Part shown: positions 8,497-16,799 of the stretch, piece after piece | Layout of the letters: each line of letters starts with the position of its first letter | Position numbering within the stretch: the stretch's first letter is position 1 | NCBI RefSeq assembly: GCF_000018285.1 | Contig: NC_009901.1 | Span: 4,711,001-4,775,000, forward strand | DNA length: 64,000 nt | Reading direction: 5' to 3' | DNA from: Shewanella pealeana ATCC 700345 | GTDB lineage: Bacteria > Pseudomonadota > Gammaproteobacteria > Enterobacterales > Shewanellaceae | Position numbers and translations under genes: made by a program | The notes under the pieces: model-generated | Database searches by the model: none | What the model was told of the DNA's origin: nothing | The model's input: only the letters and a program-made list of their open reading frames with translations

Positions 8497-9564
8497 CTAG
8501 TTAAGATAAGCACTTAAGGTGTCTTGCTGATCCAGTAAACTTTGATACAAGGTAAACTGGTTGGCGGCGCGCTCTAGGTTATGCCCAGCATGGTGAATTT
8601 GAAAATAGACATCGCCATTGAGGTGGTCGGTTAAGAATCTCACCCCTATCATCAAGCACATCACTCTAGCACCTAACCATAAACTCTTACGCTCATCATC
8701 ATTAAGCACTGCACCTAGCTCACTTAGGTATCCTTTACAGATGGCGCCAAAAATCGACTCTCTCACCTGCACCTTATCTAGCGCGATCGAGTCTTCCTCT
8801 TCAGGGCTACAGAAGGTTCGCACCATGTCGCCAAAATCATACATCAGATAGCCTTTCATGCAGGTATCTAAGTCGATAATGGCAAGGCTGGACATGTCTC
8901 GCTTATCAAACAACATGTTGTTAATTTTGGTGTCGTTATGGCAGATGCGGCGTGGAAGCTTAGCTTCGACCTCAACCAATTCTTGGAGTAACTCTGTCTG
9001 TGACATCACATACTCAAGCCACTGCTGACATTCGCCGAGTCGACCTTGAGGGTTACTGGCTGCCGCCTGAGCCAATAACTCAATGCGGCCAGGAAGATGA
9101 TGAAAGTTGGGGATAACGTCTTCAAGCTGCTCGGCATCAAGCTCTGTTAAGGCGCAGGAGAAATGCCCGAAAGCCTTAGCCGCCATCTCAGCATCGGCTT
9201 CGCAGCCAACTACATCGATACTATGGCTATGGGGAAGATAATTAATCGCGCGCCAGAACCCTTGCTCGCCTAAGTCGACAAAAAGTGTGCCGTCGGCGGT
9301 AAGCTCGGGGGAAACCACCTGCAAACGATACTCATCGGCCGCGGCTTTATGCTGTAAATGCTGGCTAACCTTGTGGGCATTGTTAACCAAGGCTGACGGC
9401 GTCTTAAATACTTCGGTATTAATCTTTTGCAGCACAAATTCACTATCGATACCACGTACCAAAAAAGTATGGTTAATATGGCCATTCCCTAATGGAGACA
9501 CTTTGGCGCTATCTGCATCAACACCAAAATGCGACAAAACATTTTGTCTTATAAAATCAATCAC
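8497..9564 (-). CDS. Phosphotransferase, N-acetylhexosamine 1-kinase (NahK)-like
   Basis: 355 residues of the aminoglycoside-phosphotransferase/choline-kinase fold. The N-terminal GNGHINHTFLV and FVLQKINTEVF phrases are typical of the NahK-like subgroup. The catalytic loop is ICHNDTKINNMLF (HxD...N) and the metal-binding site is IIDLDTCMKG. Such enzymes phosphorylate the anomeric carbon of N-acetylhexosamines. A sugar-1-phosphate nucleotidyltransferase gene lies directly upstream on the same strand (97-nt gap), so a kinase plus nucleotidyltransferase salvage route to an NDP-sugar is a reasonable inference. No transporter or glycosidase gene is nearby. A cell-wall or amino-sugar kinase of another specificity is possible. 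Confidence 0.75.
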   Translation of the reverse strand: MIDFIRQNVLSHFGVDADSAKVSPLGNGHINHTFLVRGIDSEFVLQKINTEVFKTPSALVNNAHKVSQHLQHKAAADEYRLQVVSPELTADGTLFVDLGEQGFWRAINYLPHSHSIDVVGCEADAEMAAKAFGHFSCALTELDAEQLEDVIPNFHHLPGRIELLAQAAASNPQGRLGECQQWLEYVMSQTELLQELVEVEAKLPRRICHNDTKINNMLFDKRDMSSLAIIDLDTCMKGYLMYDFGDMVRTFCSPEEEDSIALDKVQVRESIFGAICKGYLSELGAVLNDDERKSLWLGARVMCLMIGVRFLTDHLNGDVYFQIHHAGHNLERAANQFTLYQSLLDQQDTLSAYLN

Positions 9565-9661
9565 CCAACACTCCAGTTATCTCTGTATCTCTGCTATCTG
9601 GGCTTGTTTCTCCAGACCTTCCTTGCAGCTCATTGTTAAATATGAAATTAGCTTACCGCTA

Positions 9662-10567
9662 TTAATCTTTGCTAAGGGTTTGCTGCAATTTTTCTCTTAC
9701 CCAATTCACATCTTCTGGGTAGGTCACGCCGTACCAGGACTCCTTAGCAACGCTGACATTAACCACCTTGTCAGTTTGAGTCTCTGAGCGAGCATCGAGT
9801 CTAGCTTGCACCACAGTTGGCAAGTAACACTCGGCTTTCGGATGCTGACCATTATCCTTAAGGAAATGACTAAACTGCTGCTCAATCACCTCGAAAATAT
9901 CGGGCTTAAAGCCCCAGCAAGTCATCGAAACCACGGCATCATCGGCAATAGCTAGACGCTGCTCATCTAACGTACCAGTTAACCCCGATGCTTCACAGCG
10001 AATATCAAGCCATTCGGCGACATCGACCAGCTTGCCCGCCTCAACCTGACATAAACCTCGGTTGACGCCGCCATTTTCAGACAGGGTTAGACCGATTGGA
10101 TAGGCGACCATCATCCAGTCATTATCTGCTGCGGATAATCCTTCTGCGAGTAAACTAAAGGCGCTGTCACCATAAAAATCGTCGGCATTGATCACGGCCA
10201 TGGGGCCGTGAACGTGATTTCTCGCACTCCAAAGAGCATGCGCTGTGCCCCAAGGTTTCTGGCGCTGGGCGACATCGACAAATCCACGGGCTGAATTCGG
10301 TAAATCATCCAGTGATTGAATGCAATACTCGCAGCTAAAGTCATCGGCTAGCTTTCCAGCAAGCGCCTCGTCTAGCATGTCAGTCAACTCGGGACGGATC
10401 ACCAGCACTGCGCGACTGAAGCCAGCGTTATAGGCACTCTTTAACGATAGCTCCAACATGGTTTCACCATTAGGCCCAAGCTGCGCCAACTGTTTATCGC
10501 CGCCAAATCGGCTACCTAAACCCGCGGCTAGGATCACTAAGGTTAAATCCTGCTTGTTGTTACTCAT
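9662..10567 (-). CDS. Sugar-1-phosphate nucleotidyltransferase family protein
   Basis: 301 residues. The N-terminus LVILAAGLGSRFGGDKQ is the nucleotide-binding signature of the NTP_transferase superfamily, with lysine K in GGDKQ placed as in family members. INADDFYG supplies the metal-binding acidic pair. It transfers a nucleotidyl group to a sugar phosphate, giving an NDP-sugar and pyrophosphate; the sugar and nucleotide are not determined. It is cotranscribed with the NahK-like kinase gene downstream, which could provide its substrate. The start at 10567 is the first ATG of the conserved frame. There is no C-terminal acyltransferase domain of the GlmU type. Confidence 0.78.
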   Translation of the reverse strand: MSNNKQDLTLVILAAGLGSRFGGDKQLAQLGPNGETMLELSLKSAYNAGFSRAVLVIRPELTDMLDEALAGKLADDFSCEYCIQSLDDLPNSARGFVDVAQRQKPWGTAHALWSARNHVHGPMAVINADDFYGDSAFSLLAEGLSAADNDWMMVAYPIGLTLSENGGVNRGLCQVEAGKLVDVAEWLDIRCEASGLTGTLDEQRLAIADDAVVSMTCWGFKPDIFEVIEQQFSHFLKDNGQHPKAECYLPTVVQARLDARSETQTDKVVNVSVAKESWYGVTYPEDVNWVREKLQQTLSKD

Positions 10568-10694
10568 GACTCTCTCTCAAACAATGACACTCTCTCAAGT
10601 GATTAAAGTGCCCACCACGACAAGGCGAAGCAGTTTAATGAGTCTACAGACTAATATCCAGCGCTAATCGACGCAGGCAAGCTCTGCACTAAGC

Positions 10695-11822
10695 TTATAA
10701 ATAAGTGCGAAAAGCGGCTACCTTACCCAGTGCGGCTTGGCTGCCCTTCAGACTGAAGTTATAGCCGCAAAGGCTGACGTTACCGCCTCTTGCCATGTCG
10801 ACAATAATCGCTTCGGTATCCAGAGGGGAAAATCGAGCTTCGGTGCCCGTATCTGCAAGTAGTTCAACCACAAGCGGACGATATTCGGTGCCGTCATTAA
10901 AGCGCAGTCGTGAGCAAGTTTTATCGCCTTTTGCCGTAGCCAAAGACCATAGTTTGCTTGGTGAACCGCTTTCACCGAGCCAGCGCATGATCAATAGATC
11001 ATCTTCAAGCACTAAGCTAAAGCCATCTGGCATCGATGTCGAGATCCGCTCGGCCTGAGCAGTAGTATCTATACTGTTTTCAGGCAATGCCGCGGTTTCG
11101 ACTTCGGGCTCAGAGCTAGGAATAAGTGACCAGATACTAGCAATAAGCATGACACTGACTAACACACCCGCGATGCCAAATAACCACTTCTGATTAATCT
11201 GCAGTGCCTGCTGCAGCTGAGCCATATTAAATGCTGCCGGTTTAGCCCTTTTGCGCAAAGGCTGATCATCCCTGCCAGAAGCATGATCATTTTGAGCGAG
11301 CTCCTGCTCCTCGGCCTGCATAAATTCGGTGCCGCTATTTGTCGCAAAACTGGTCGTCACATTCTCATCGCCACCTAAGGTCGGCTCGACTCTGACCCGC
11401 TGACTTGTCTTATCAATCGTTACTTTGCTCGAACTCATATCGACGGGACCAGAATAGCCCTGCACATAATTGGCGCCAGATTCCCCAGGTAACAAGGCTA
11501 AATAACCAATCGCTAGGCCTGCAACGACCAATAACGTCAACAACAGCATCATGCTGTGAATATGCACTAAGGTTATTAGCACCAACCAAAATGGCACCAT
11601 TGTTAATAACATTAACTTTGGTGACTTTTCACTGTCACGTAGGCGACGCAGACTGGTCAAAGCCAATATAGGCGTGAGTAAAATGGCAACAAGATACAGG
11701 GGAGCCGAAGGGCTAAATAGCACCACGGCTAACAATAAGATGAAATAAATCAATCCACTAATGACAGAAAAACGCTGTCCATTATCGATACCATTAACAC
11801 ACAAGAATGACTTAAACTGCAT
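10695..11822 (-). CDS. Multi-pass membrane protein with a C-terminal extracytoplasmic domain
   Basis: 375 residues. Four hydrophobic segments lie in the first 110 residues (VISGLIYFILLLAVVLF, LYLVAILLTPILAL, LMLLTMVPFWLVLITLV and LLLTLLVVAGLAIGYLAL). A charged linker of about 90 residues follows, then a fifth segment (WLFGIAGVLVSVMLIASIW) and a C-terminal domain of about 140 residues with two cysteines (TCSRL and SLCGY). The topology suggests a cytoplasmic linker and a periplasmic C-terminal domain. I do not recognise the family. It is on the same strand as the nucleotidyltransferase gene but separated by 127 nt, so operon membership is uncertain. Confidence 0.65.
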   Translation of the reverse strand: MQFKSFLCVNGIDNGQRFSVISGLIYFILLLAVVLFSPSAPLYLVAILLTPILALTSLRRLRDSEKSPKLMLLTMVPFWLVLITLVHIHSMMLLLTLLVVAGLAIGYLALLPGESGANYVQGYSGPVDMSSSKVTIDKTSQRVRVEPTLGGDENVTTSFATNSGTEFMQAEEQELAQNDHASGRDDQPLRKRAKPAAFNMAQLQQALQINQKWLFGIAGVLVSVMLIASIWSLIPSSEPEVETAALPENSIDTTAQAERISTSMPDGFSLVLEDDLLIMRWLGESGSPSKLWSLATAKGDKTCSRLRFNDGTEYRPLVVELLADTGTEARFSPLDTEAIIVDMARGGNVSLCGYNFSLKGSQAALGKVAAFRTYL

Positions 11823-12159
11823 ATATTTACGACCTTAACAATGATCCACGATTCGGCAGTGCACCCTATCTAAGCAGTCACAGCACACCCAAATTTTATG
11901 CCCAGGCGAAAGCATAAAAGCAAAGAAGTAGACTACCGAATTTGCCTCTCAATGTCAGTGTTTTCGGGCAATTTTATCATTAAAGATAAATCAGACAGAG
12001 CAGAATAGGCCCAATAAAAATCCGATCTAACAAGATGATTTATCCTAACTGCGACTAGCGCAAATATCACCCTAGGCTGTATAATGGCTCGCTTAACCTT
12101 TTTACCGTCCAGTTTAGCTAACAACAGCTCTATTGGCACAAACATCGGATATGCAGCTA
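11823..12159. other. Divergent promoter region between the membrane protein gene and gmk
   Basis: 337 bases between divergent genes. It should hold promoters for both sides. The clearest element is TATAAT at 12080-12085, 75 nt before the preferred gmk start. I see no other gene; a short minus-strand reading frame here has no family-like content. Confidence 0.4.
12080..12085 (+). promoter_or_regulatory. Candidate -10 element for gmk
   Basis: An exact TATAAT lies 75 nt upstream of the preferred gmk start. No good -35 hexamer is found 16-18 nt upstream; the TG just before it may help as a partial extended -10. Assignment rests on position and the -10 match only. Confidence 0.4.
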
Positions 12160-12783
12160 ATGACCGCTCGCGGAAACCTATTTATCGTCTCGGCGCCAAG
12201 TGGCGCAGGTAAATCATCGCTTATTTCGGCCCTGTTACGAGACCAGCCTGTAGATATGCAAGTTTCAGTTTCGCACACCACAAGGCAGCCGCGTCCAGGT
12301 GAAGAGAATGGTCAGCACTATCACTTCGTTAATCAAGACGAGTTTAAGAGCTTAATTGCCGATGGCGCTTTTTTTGAGTGGGCAGAAGTATTTGGTAACT
12401 ATTATGGCACCTCTCGTGTCACGATTGAGCAAACACTCGCGCAAGGTATCGACGTCTTTCTCGATATCGACTGGCAGGGTGCGCAGCAAGTTAAAGAGCT
12501 GATGCCTGAATCGATTGGCGTTTTCATTCTCCCGCCGTCAAAAACTGAGCTAGAACGCCGCCTAACAGGCCGCGGACAAGACACCGCTGAAGTGATTGCG
12601 GGCCGCATGGCACAGGCGGTTTCAGAGATGTCACACTACAATGAATATGACTTCGTTATTGTTAACGATGATTTCGACAAAGCATTAGCCGATTTATTAG
12701 CGATCATTCGCAGCCAAAGATTAACCTCTGCTAGCCAAATTCATACGCAGAATGGTATGATTAAAGATCTGTTGGCAGGCTAA
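12160..12783 (+). CDS. gmk: Guanylate kinase
   Basis: Converts GMP (or dGMP) and ATP to GDP and ADP. With the ATG at 12160 the protein is 207 residues, the same length as the E. coli enzyme, and begins [10 protein letters not shown]. Upstream in-frame starts (TTG 12133, ATG 12151) would add a non-conserved tail. Visible features are the P-loop [10 protein letters not shown] (11-20), the GMP-binding [11 protein letters not shown], the [10 protein letters not shown] segment, and the lid region [10 protein letters not shown]. It heads the gmk-rpoZ-spoT cluster found in many gammaproteobacteria and links guanine nucleotide supply to ppGpp metabolism. Confidence 0.97.
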   Translation: MTARGNLFIVSAPSGAGKSSLISALLRDQPVDMQVSVSHTTRQPRPGEENGQHYHFVNQDEFKSLIADGAFFEWAEVFGNYYGTSRVTIEQTLAQGIDVFLDIDWQGAQQVKELMPESIGVFILPPSKTELERRLTGRGQDTAEVIAGRMAQAVSEMSHYNEYDFVIVNDDFDKALADLLAIIRSQRLTSASQIHTQNGMIKDLLAG

Positions 12784-12844
12784 CTGTCTTCATGTACAAT
12801 TTTGCGTCATTTTTTCAATCGATAAAACACTGGAGTTTCCAAAC

Positions 12845-13129
12845 ATGGCTCGCGTAACTGTAGAAGATGCCGTAAACCAAATCGGCAACCGTTTTGATAT
12901 GATTCTGGTTGCAGCGCGTCGTGCTCGCCAAATCGCTGTTCAGGGTAAAGACCCTATGGTTGAAGAAGAGAACGACAAACCAACGGTTATCGCCCTGCGC
13001 GAAATCGAGCTAGGTTTAGTCACAGCTGATACTTTGGATGCCGATGAGCGCCAAACAGTTCGTGAACGTGAAGCAGCTGAAATCGCTGCTGTTGCTGCCA
13101 TCGCTGAAGGCCGCAACAACGTCATATAA
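12845..13129 (+). CDS. rpoZ: DNA-directed RNA polymerase omega subunit
   Basis: 94 residues, similar to the usual 91. The N-terminus [20 protein letters not shown] and the [10 protein letters not shown] helix are the core omega signature that wraps the beta-prime C-terminus. [11 protein letters not shown] follows. Omega assists polymerase assembly and forms part of one ppGpp site, which fits its position between gmk and spoT. The start is the ATG after a CTGGAG-like ribosome site. The gap to spoT is only 13 nt, so the genes are cotranscribed. Confidence 0.97.
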   Translation: MARVTVEDAVNQIGNRFDMILVAARRARQIAVQGKDPMVEEENDKPTVIALREIELGLVTADTLDADERQTVREREAAEIAAVAAIAEGRNNVI

Positions 13130-13142
13130 GGAGTAGAGTCAC

Positions 13143-15248
13143 TTGTATCTGTTTGAAGGTCTCAAGGAGTCTGCCTCAGGTTATTTAGAACCTGAGCAGG
13201 TAGAATTACTCAAGCAGGCCTATCAGGTGGCGCGTGATGCCCATGAAGGTCAGATGCGCACGAGTGGCGAACCTTATATTACCCACCCGGTTGCGGTTGC
13301 CCGCATCCTGGCCGATATGCGTCTCGATCATGAGACGCTTATGGCCGCTCTCTTGCACGACACTATCGAAGACACCCCAGTAACCAAAGAAGAGCTGGCT
13401 GAAATATTCAGCGAGTCTATTGCTGAATTGGTTGAAGGCGTCTCCAAGCTCGATAAACTCAAATTTCGCGATAAGAAAGAAGCTCAAGCCGAAAACTTCC
13501 GCAAAATGATGATGGCGATGACCCAAGATATTCGAGTCATCTTAATCAAGCTTGCCGATAGAACCCACAATATGCGCACCTTAGGTGCTCTACGGCCTGA
13601 TAAGCGCCGTCGCATCGCCCGAGAAACCCTCGAAATTTACGCCCCGATCGCCAACCGCCTTGGTATTCATAATATTAAGAGTGAGTTAGAGGAATTAGGT
13701 TTTCAAGCCTACTACCCAATGCGATATCGTGTGCTTAGAGAGGTGGTCAAAGCCGCTCGTGGTAATCGTAAAGAGCTTATCCTAAGCATTGAAGGCGCGA
13801 TCAATACTCGCCTTGAAGATACTGGCCTAGAGGGCACAGTAAAGGGACGCGAGAAGAACCTTTATTCCATCTACAACAAGATGCGTAATAAAGAGCTGCA
13901 GTTCCAAGAAGTCATGGATATCTATGCCTTTAGAGTCATCGTTGACTCCATCGATACCTGTTATCGCGTCATGGGCGCCATGCATGGCCTTTATAAGCCA
14001 CATCCTGGTCGCTTCAAAGATTATATCGCTATCCCTAAAGCTAACGGCTATCAGTCACTGCATACTTCGCTTTTTGGCCCTCACGGTGTACCGGTTGAGA
14101 TCCAAATTCGTACCGAAGATATGGACCAGATGGCAGATAAAGGGGTTGCGGCTCACTGGCTGTACAAAAAAGGCAGCTCAGCCGAGCAAGGCACCACCAC
14201 TCAGGTACGTGCTCGTAAGTGGATGCAAAGCTTGTTGGAACTCCAACAAAGCGCGAGTACCTCTTTCGAATTTGTTGAAAACTTTAAGACTGAGCTCTTC
14301 CCTGAAGAGATCTACGTGTTCACCCCTGAAGGCCGTATTTTAGAGCTACCAGTGGGCGCTACCCCGGTCGACTTCGCTTACGAAGTCCACACCGACGTGG
14401 GCAATACCTGCGTAGGTGCCAAGGTAAATCGTCAAGCTTACCCGCTCAGTCAACCACTGATCTCCGGTCAGACCGTAGAGATCATTACCGCAAATGGCGC
14501 CCGTCCAAATGCGGCCTGGCTCAACTTTGTAGTGACAGGTAAGGCACGAGCTAAAATCCGTCAGCTACTGAAAAGCCTGAAAGAAGATGATGCCGTACTA
14601 CTCGGTAAGCGACTGCTTAATCATGCGCTCGGTGAAACTAAGTTAGATGGCTTATCTCAAGAGCAGATTGATAAGGTCGTTCGTGATACCAAGCATGACT
14701 CACTCAACTCGCTACTTGCCGATATTGGCCTAGGCAATGCCATGAGCATTGTTATCGCACAGCGACTGCTTGGGGATCAGCTCCATACAGAAGAGCACAA
14801 AGAAGTGCCTACCATGTCTATTCGTGGCGCAGAAGGCATGCTAGTGACCTTCGCTAACTGCTGTCGTCCAATTCCAGGTGACGCGGTGATTGCCCATGTA
14901 AGCCCAGGTAAAGGCCTAGTGGTGCACATGGAAAGCTGCGCTAACATTCGTGGCTATCAGGGTGAGCCAGACAAGTACATACCTGTACAGTGGGATAGTG
15001 CTGAAGGCGTCGAGTACCAAGCTAACCTTAGGGTTGAAATTGTTAACCACCAAGGTGCATTAGCCAAGATCACCTCGATTGTAGCCTCTGCAGGTTCAAA
15101 CATTCATAACTTAACGACTGAAGAGCGTGATGGGCGAGTTTTCCTCATCAACCTACGTATTTCAGTGCGAGACCGCATTCATTTGGCTAACGTGATGCGT
15201 CGGATCAGAGTACTTCCAGAGGTACTTCGTACATCGAGAAACCGTTAA
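13143..15248 (+). CDS. spoT: Bifunctional (p)ppGpp synthetase/hydrolase SpoT
   Basis: 701 residues in RelA/SpoT order. An N-terminal HD hydrolase domain has H72-D73 in LLHDTIEDTP. A synthetase domain contains GREKNLYSIYNKM and DIYAFRVIV. A TGS domain covers about 385-450 (EEIYVFTPEGRI), followed by the helical, zinc-finger-like (NCCRPIPGD) and C-terminal ACT regions. The start is TTG at 13143, with the ATAAGGAG ribosome site upstream; it yields MYLFEGL, matching the conserved SpoT N-terminus. Intact hydrolase residues predict that it both makes and degrades the alarmone. It lies 13 nt after rpoZ and is followed by ridA 27 nt later. Confidence 0.96.
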   Translation: MYLFEGLKESASGYLEPEQVELLKQAYQVARDAHEGQMRTSGEPYITHPVAVARILADMRLDHETLMAALLHDTIEDTPVTKEELAEIFSESIAELVEGVSKLDKLKFRDKKEAQAENFRKMMMAMTQDIRVILIKLADRTHNMRTLGALRPDKRRRIARETLEIYAPIANRLGIHNIKSELEELGFQAYYPMRYRVLREVVKAARGNRKELILSIEGAINTRLEDTGLEGTVKGREKNLYSIYNKMRNKELQFQEVMDIYAFRVIVDSIDTCYRVMGAMHGLYKPHPGRFKDYIAIPKANGYQSLHTSLFGPHGVPVEIQIRTEDMDQMADKGVAAHWLYKKGSSAEQGTTTQVRARKWMQSLLELQQSASTSFEFVENFKTELFPEEIYVFTPEGRILELPVGATPVDFAYEVHTDVGNTCVGAKVNRQAYPLSQPLISGQTVEIITANGARPNAAWLNFVVTGKARAKIRQLLKSLKEDDAVLLGKRLLNHALGETKLDGLSQEQIDKVVRDTKHDSLNSLLADIGLGNAMSIVIAQRLLGDQLHTEEHKEVPTMSIRGAEGMLVTFANCCRPIPGDAVIAHVSPGKGLVVHMESCANIRGYQGEPDKYIPVQWDSAEGVEYQANLRVEIVNHQGALAKITSIVASAGSNIHNLTTEERDGRVFLINLRISVRDRIHLANVMRRIRVLPEVLRTSRNR

Positions 15249-15275
15249 TTTACTCAATAAAGACAAGGAAAGATC

Positions 15276-15659
15276 ATGGCAGAGAAAATAATCATCGCGA
15301 CCGCTAAAGCGCCACAAGCAATTGGCACTTACTCTCAAGCGGTTAAAGTGGGTAGCACAGTTTATTTATCAGGCCAAATCCCACTTGTTCCAGAGACCAT
15401 GGAAATGGTTAGCGATGAGTTTGAAGCTCAGGTTGTGCAAGTCTTTGACAACCTAACTGCCGTTTGTGAAGCCGCTGGCGGCTCATTAAGCGATATCGTA
15501 AAGCTAAATATCTTTATGACTGACTTGAGCAACTTCGCTACCGTAAATGAAATTATGGGTCGCTACTTTGAGCAACCTTACCCAGCTCGTGCTGCTATTG
15601 GTGTTAAACAACTGCCAAAAGACTCACTGGTTGAGATGGATGGAGTGATGGAGATTTAA
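15276..15659 (+). CDS. ridA: RidA family 2-iminobutanoate/2-iminopropanoate deaminase
   Basis: 127 residues, typical length. RidA hydrolyses reactive enamine/imine intermediates released by PLP enzymes such as threonine dehydratase. Conserved stretches are [31 protein letters not shown] and YPARAAIGV, the last containing the substrate-binding arginine. The AAGGAAAGATC ribosome site precedes the ATG. It is placed between spoT and trmH, 27 nt after spoT, and ends at a strong intrinsic terminator, which closes the gmk-ridA unit. Confidence 0.95.
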   Translation: MAEKIIIATAKAPQAIGTYSQAVKVGSTVYLSGQIPLVPETMEMVSDEFEAQVVQVFDNLTAVCEAAGGSLSDIVKLNIFMTDLSNFATVNEIMGRYFEQPYPARAAIGVKQLPKDSLVEMDGVMEI

Positions 15660-15677
15660 TCCTCATCAGCCAACCAT

Positions 15678-15704
15678 ATGGGCGCTACGGCGCCCATTTT
15701 TTAT
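15678..15704 (+). terminator. Intrinsic terminator after ridA
   Basis: A perfect 8-bp stem ATGGGCGC/GCGCCCAT (15678-15685 with 15690-15697), loop TACG, then TTTTTATTT. It lies 18 nt after the ridA stop. Confidence 0.93.
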
Positions 15705-15800
15705 TTAACGTTAGCTATTTAACGTTTGCCACGTTAAACCTTGTTTATCGCTCCAACAGCAACGAATAACTTAACCCAAAGTACAAAATAGAAGCCAATC

Positions 15801-16487
15801 ATGAGTCCTGAACGTTTCGCCCGCATCAACCAAATGCTTGATAACCGCCAACCCGATCTCACCGTATGCCTAGATACCGTGCACAAGGGTAATAACATTG
15901 CCGCCGTGCTACGTACCGCTGATGCGGCGGGCATACATGAAGTCCATGCGGTTTGGTCCGAACTAGAAATGCGCGTATCGGGCAACACGGCGTCAGGCAG
16001 CCAACAATGGGTTAAGACTCGCGTACACCAGAGTATGGCGCAAGCTGTAGAAGCGTTTCGCGATCAAGACATGCAGATTCTAGCAACGACCTTTTCAGAT
16101 ACCGCTGTCGATTTCAGAGCGATTGATTACACCAAACCTACAGTGGTTATTATGGGTAACGAGCGTGATGGCGTCAGCCCTGAAGGCATAGCTGCTGCGG
16201 ATCAACACATCATCATTCCAATGATAGGCATGGTTCAATCACTGAACGTATCCGTTGCTGCCGCACTGATTATGTATGAAGCTCAACGTCAACGCACTGA
16301 GGCAGGCATGTATGGCACGCGAAAATTGGATGACGCCTATTGCCAGATTAAGCTATTTGAGGAAGGGCACCCTATTTATGCTAAGGCTTGTCGCCGCAAG
16401 AAGCTGCCTTATCCAGCCATAGATGCAGAAGGCCAAATTGTAGCGGATGAAGACTGGTGGCAAAAAATGCGGGCTCCTTCTGAATAA
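15801..16487 (+). CDS. trmH: tRNA (guanosine-18-2'-O)-methyltransferase
   Basis: 228 residues of the SPOUT superfamily. It methylates the 2'-OH of G18 in the D-loop of tRNAs using SAM. The N-terminus SPERFARINQMLDNRQPDL and the motif-1 region HKGNNIAAVLRTADA carry the catalytic arginine. VVIMGNERDGVSPEG and IIPMIGMVQSLNVSVAAAL form the knot and SAM pocket. A C-terminal extension ending DEDWWQKM matches TrmH. It has its own upstream gap after the ridA terminator and is followed by another terminator, so it is probably monocistronic. Confidence 0.95.
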   Translation: MSPERFARINQMLDNRQPDLTVCLDTVHKGNNIAAVLRTADAAGIHEVHAVWSELEMRVSGNTASGSQQWVKTRVHQSMAQAVEAFRDQDMQILATTFSDTAVDFRAIDYTKPTVVIMGNERDGVSPEGIAAADQHIIIPMIGMVQSLNVSVAAALIMYEAQRQRTEAGMYGTRKLDDAYCQIKLFEEGHPIYAKACRRKKLPYPAIDAEGQIVADEDWWQKMRAPSE

Positions 16488-16569
16488 CTCCTTAGAACTA
16501 TTACTAAGAGCCATTGCAAAGACTAGGTTCTAAGAGCCAGCTTTTGGAATAAATGCAAAACCTATAATC

Positions 16570-16597
16570 AATACCAGCTTGCCGCTGGTATTTTTAT
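16570..16597 (+). terminator. Intrinsic terminator after trmH
   Basis: A 9-bp stem AATACCAGC/GCTGGTATT (16570-16578 with 16584-16592), loop of 5, followed by TTTAT, about 80 nt after the trmH stop. Confidence 0.85.
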
Positions 16598-16679
16598 ATC
16601 CCCTCCTGCTCGTTATAGTAATTTTAAGTATTCTCCTGAAAATCAATTCAACAAAATTGTAACACCCGTTTGAAAAAGT

Positions 16680-16708
16680 TTGTCTTAGATCACATTTTTC
16701 GCCATAAT
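16680..16708 (+). promoter_or_regulatory. Sigma-70 promoter candidate for the acyl-CoA synthetase
   Basis: TTGTCT, a 17-nt spacer and CATAAT. The spacer includes AGATCACATT, which resembles a CRP half-site, but no second half is present. The predicted start of transcription would give a leader of about 85 nt. Confidence 0.55.
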
Positions 16709-16799
16709 CAAGATTGCAACAGCTTGTTAAACGAACGATTAAAACAAAAGTACAGGTATAAGCTGAATTAGAACCGACAACAATCAATATGGAAATGCG

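Larger units (their letters stand above)
16488..16799. other. trmH-to-acyl-CoA synthetase intergenic region
   Basis: 312 bases without a gene. It contains the trmH terminator (16570-16596) and a good sigma-70 promoter candidate (16680-16708) for the following acyl-CoA synthetase. I see no RNA gene. Confidence 0.5.

Noticed and set aside
16725..16745. Possible PsrA/FadR-type operator (TTAAACGAACGATTAA) before the acyl-CoA synthetase gene
   Set aside because: Only one half matches the GAAAC-type half-site; the other half has several mismatches.
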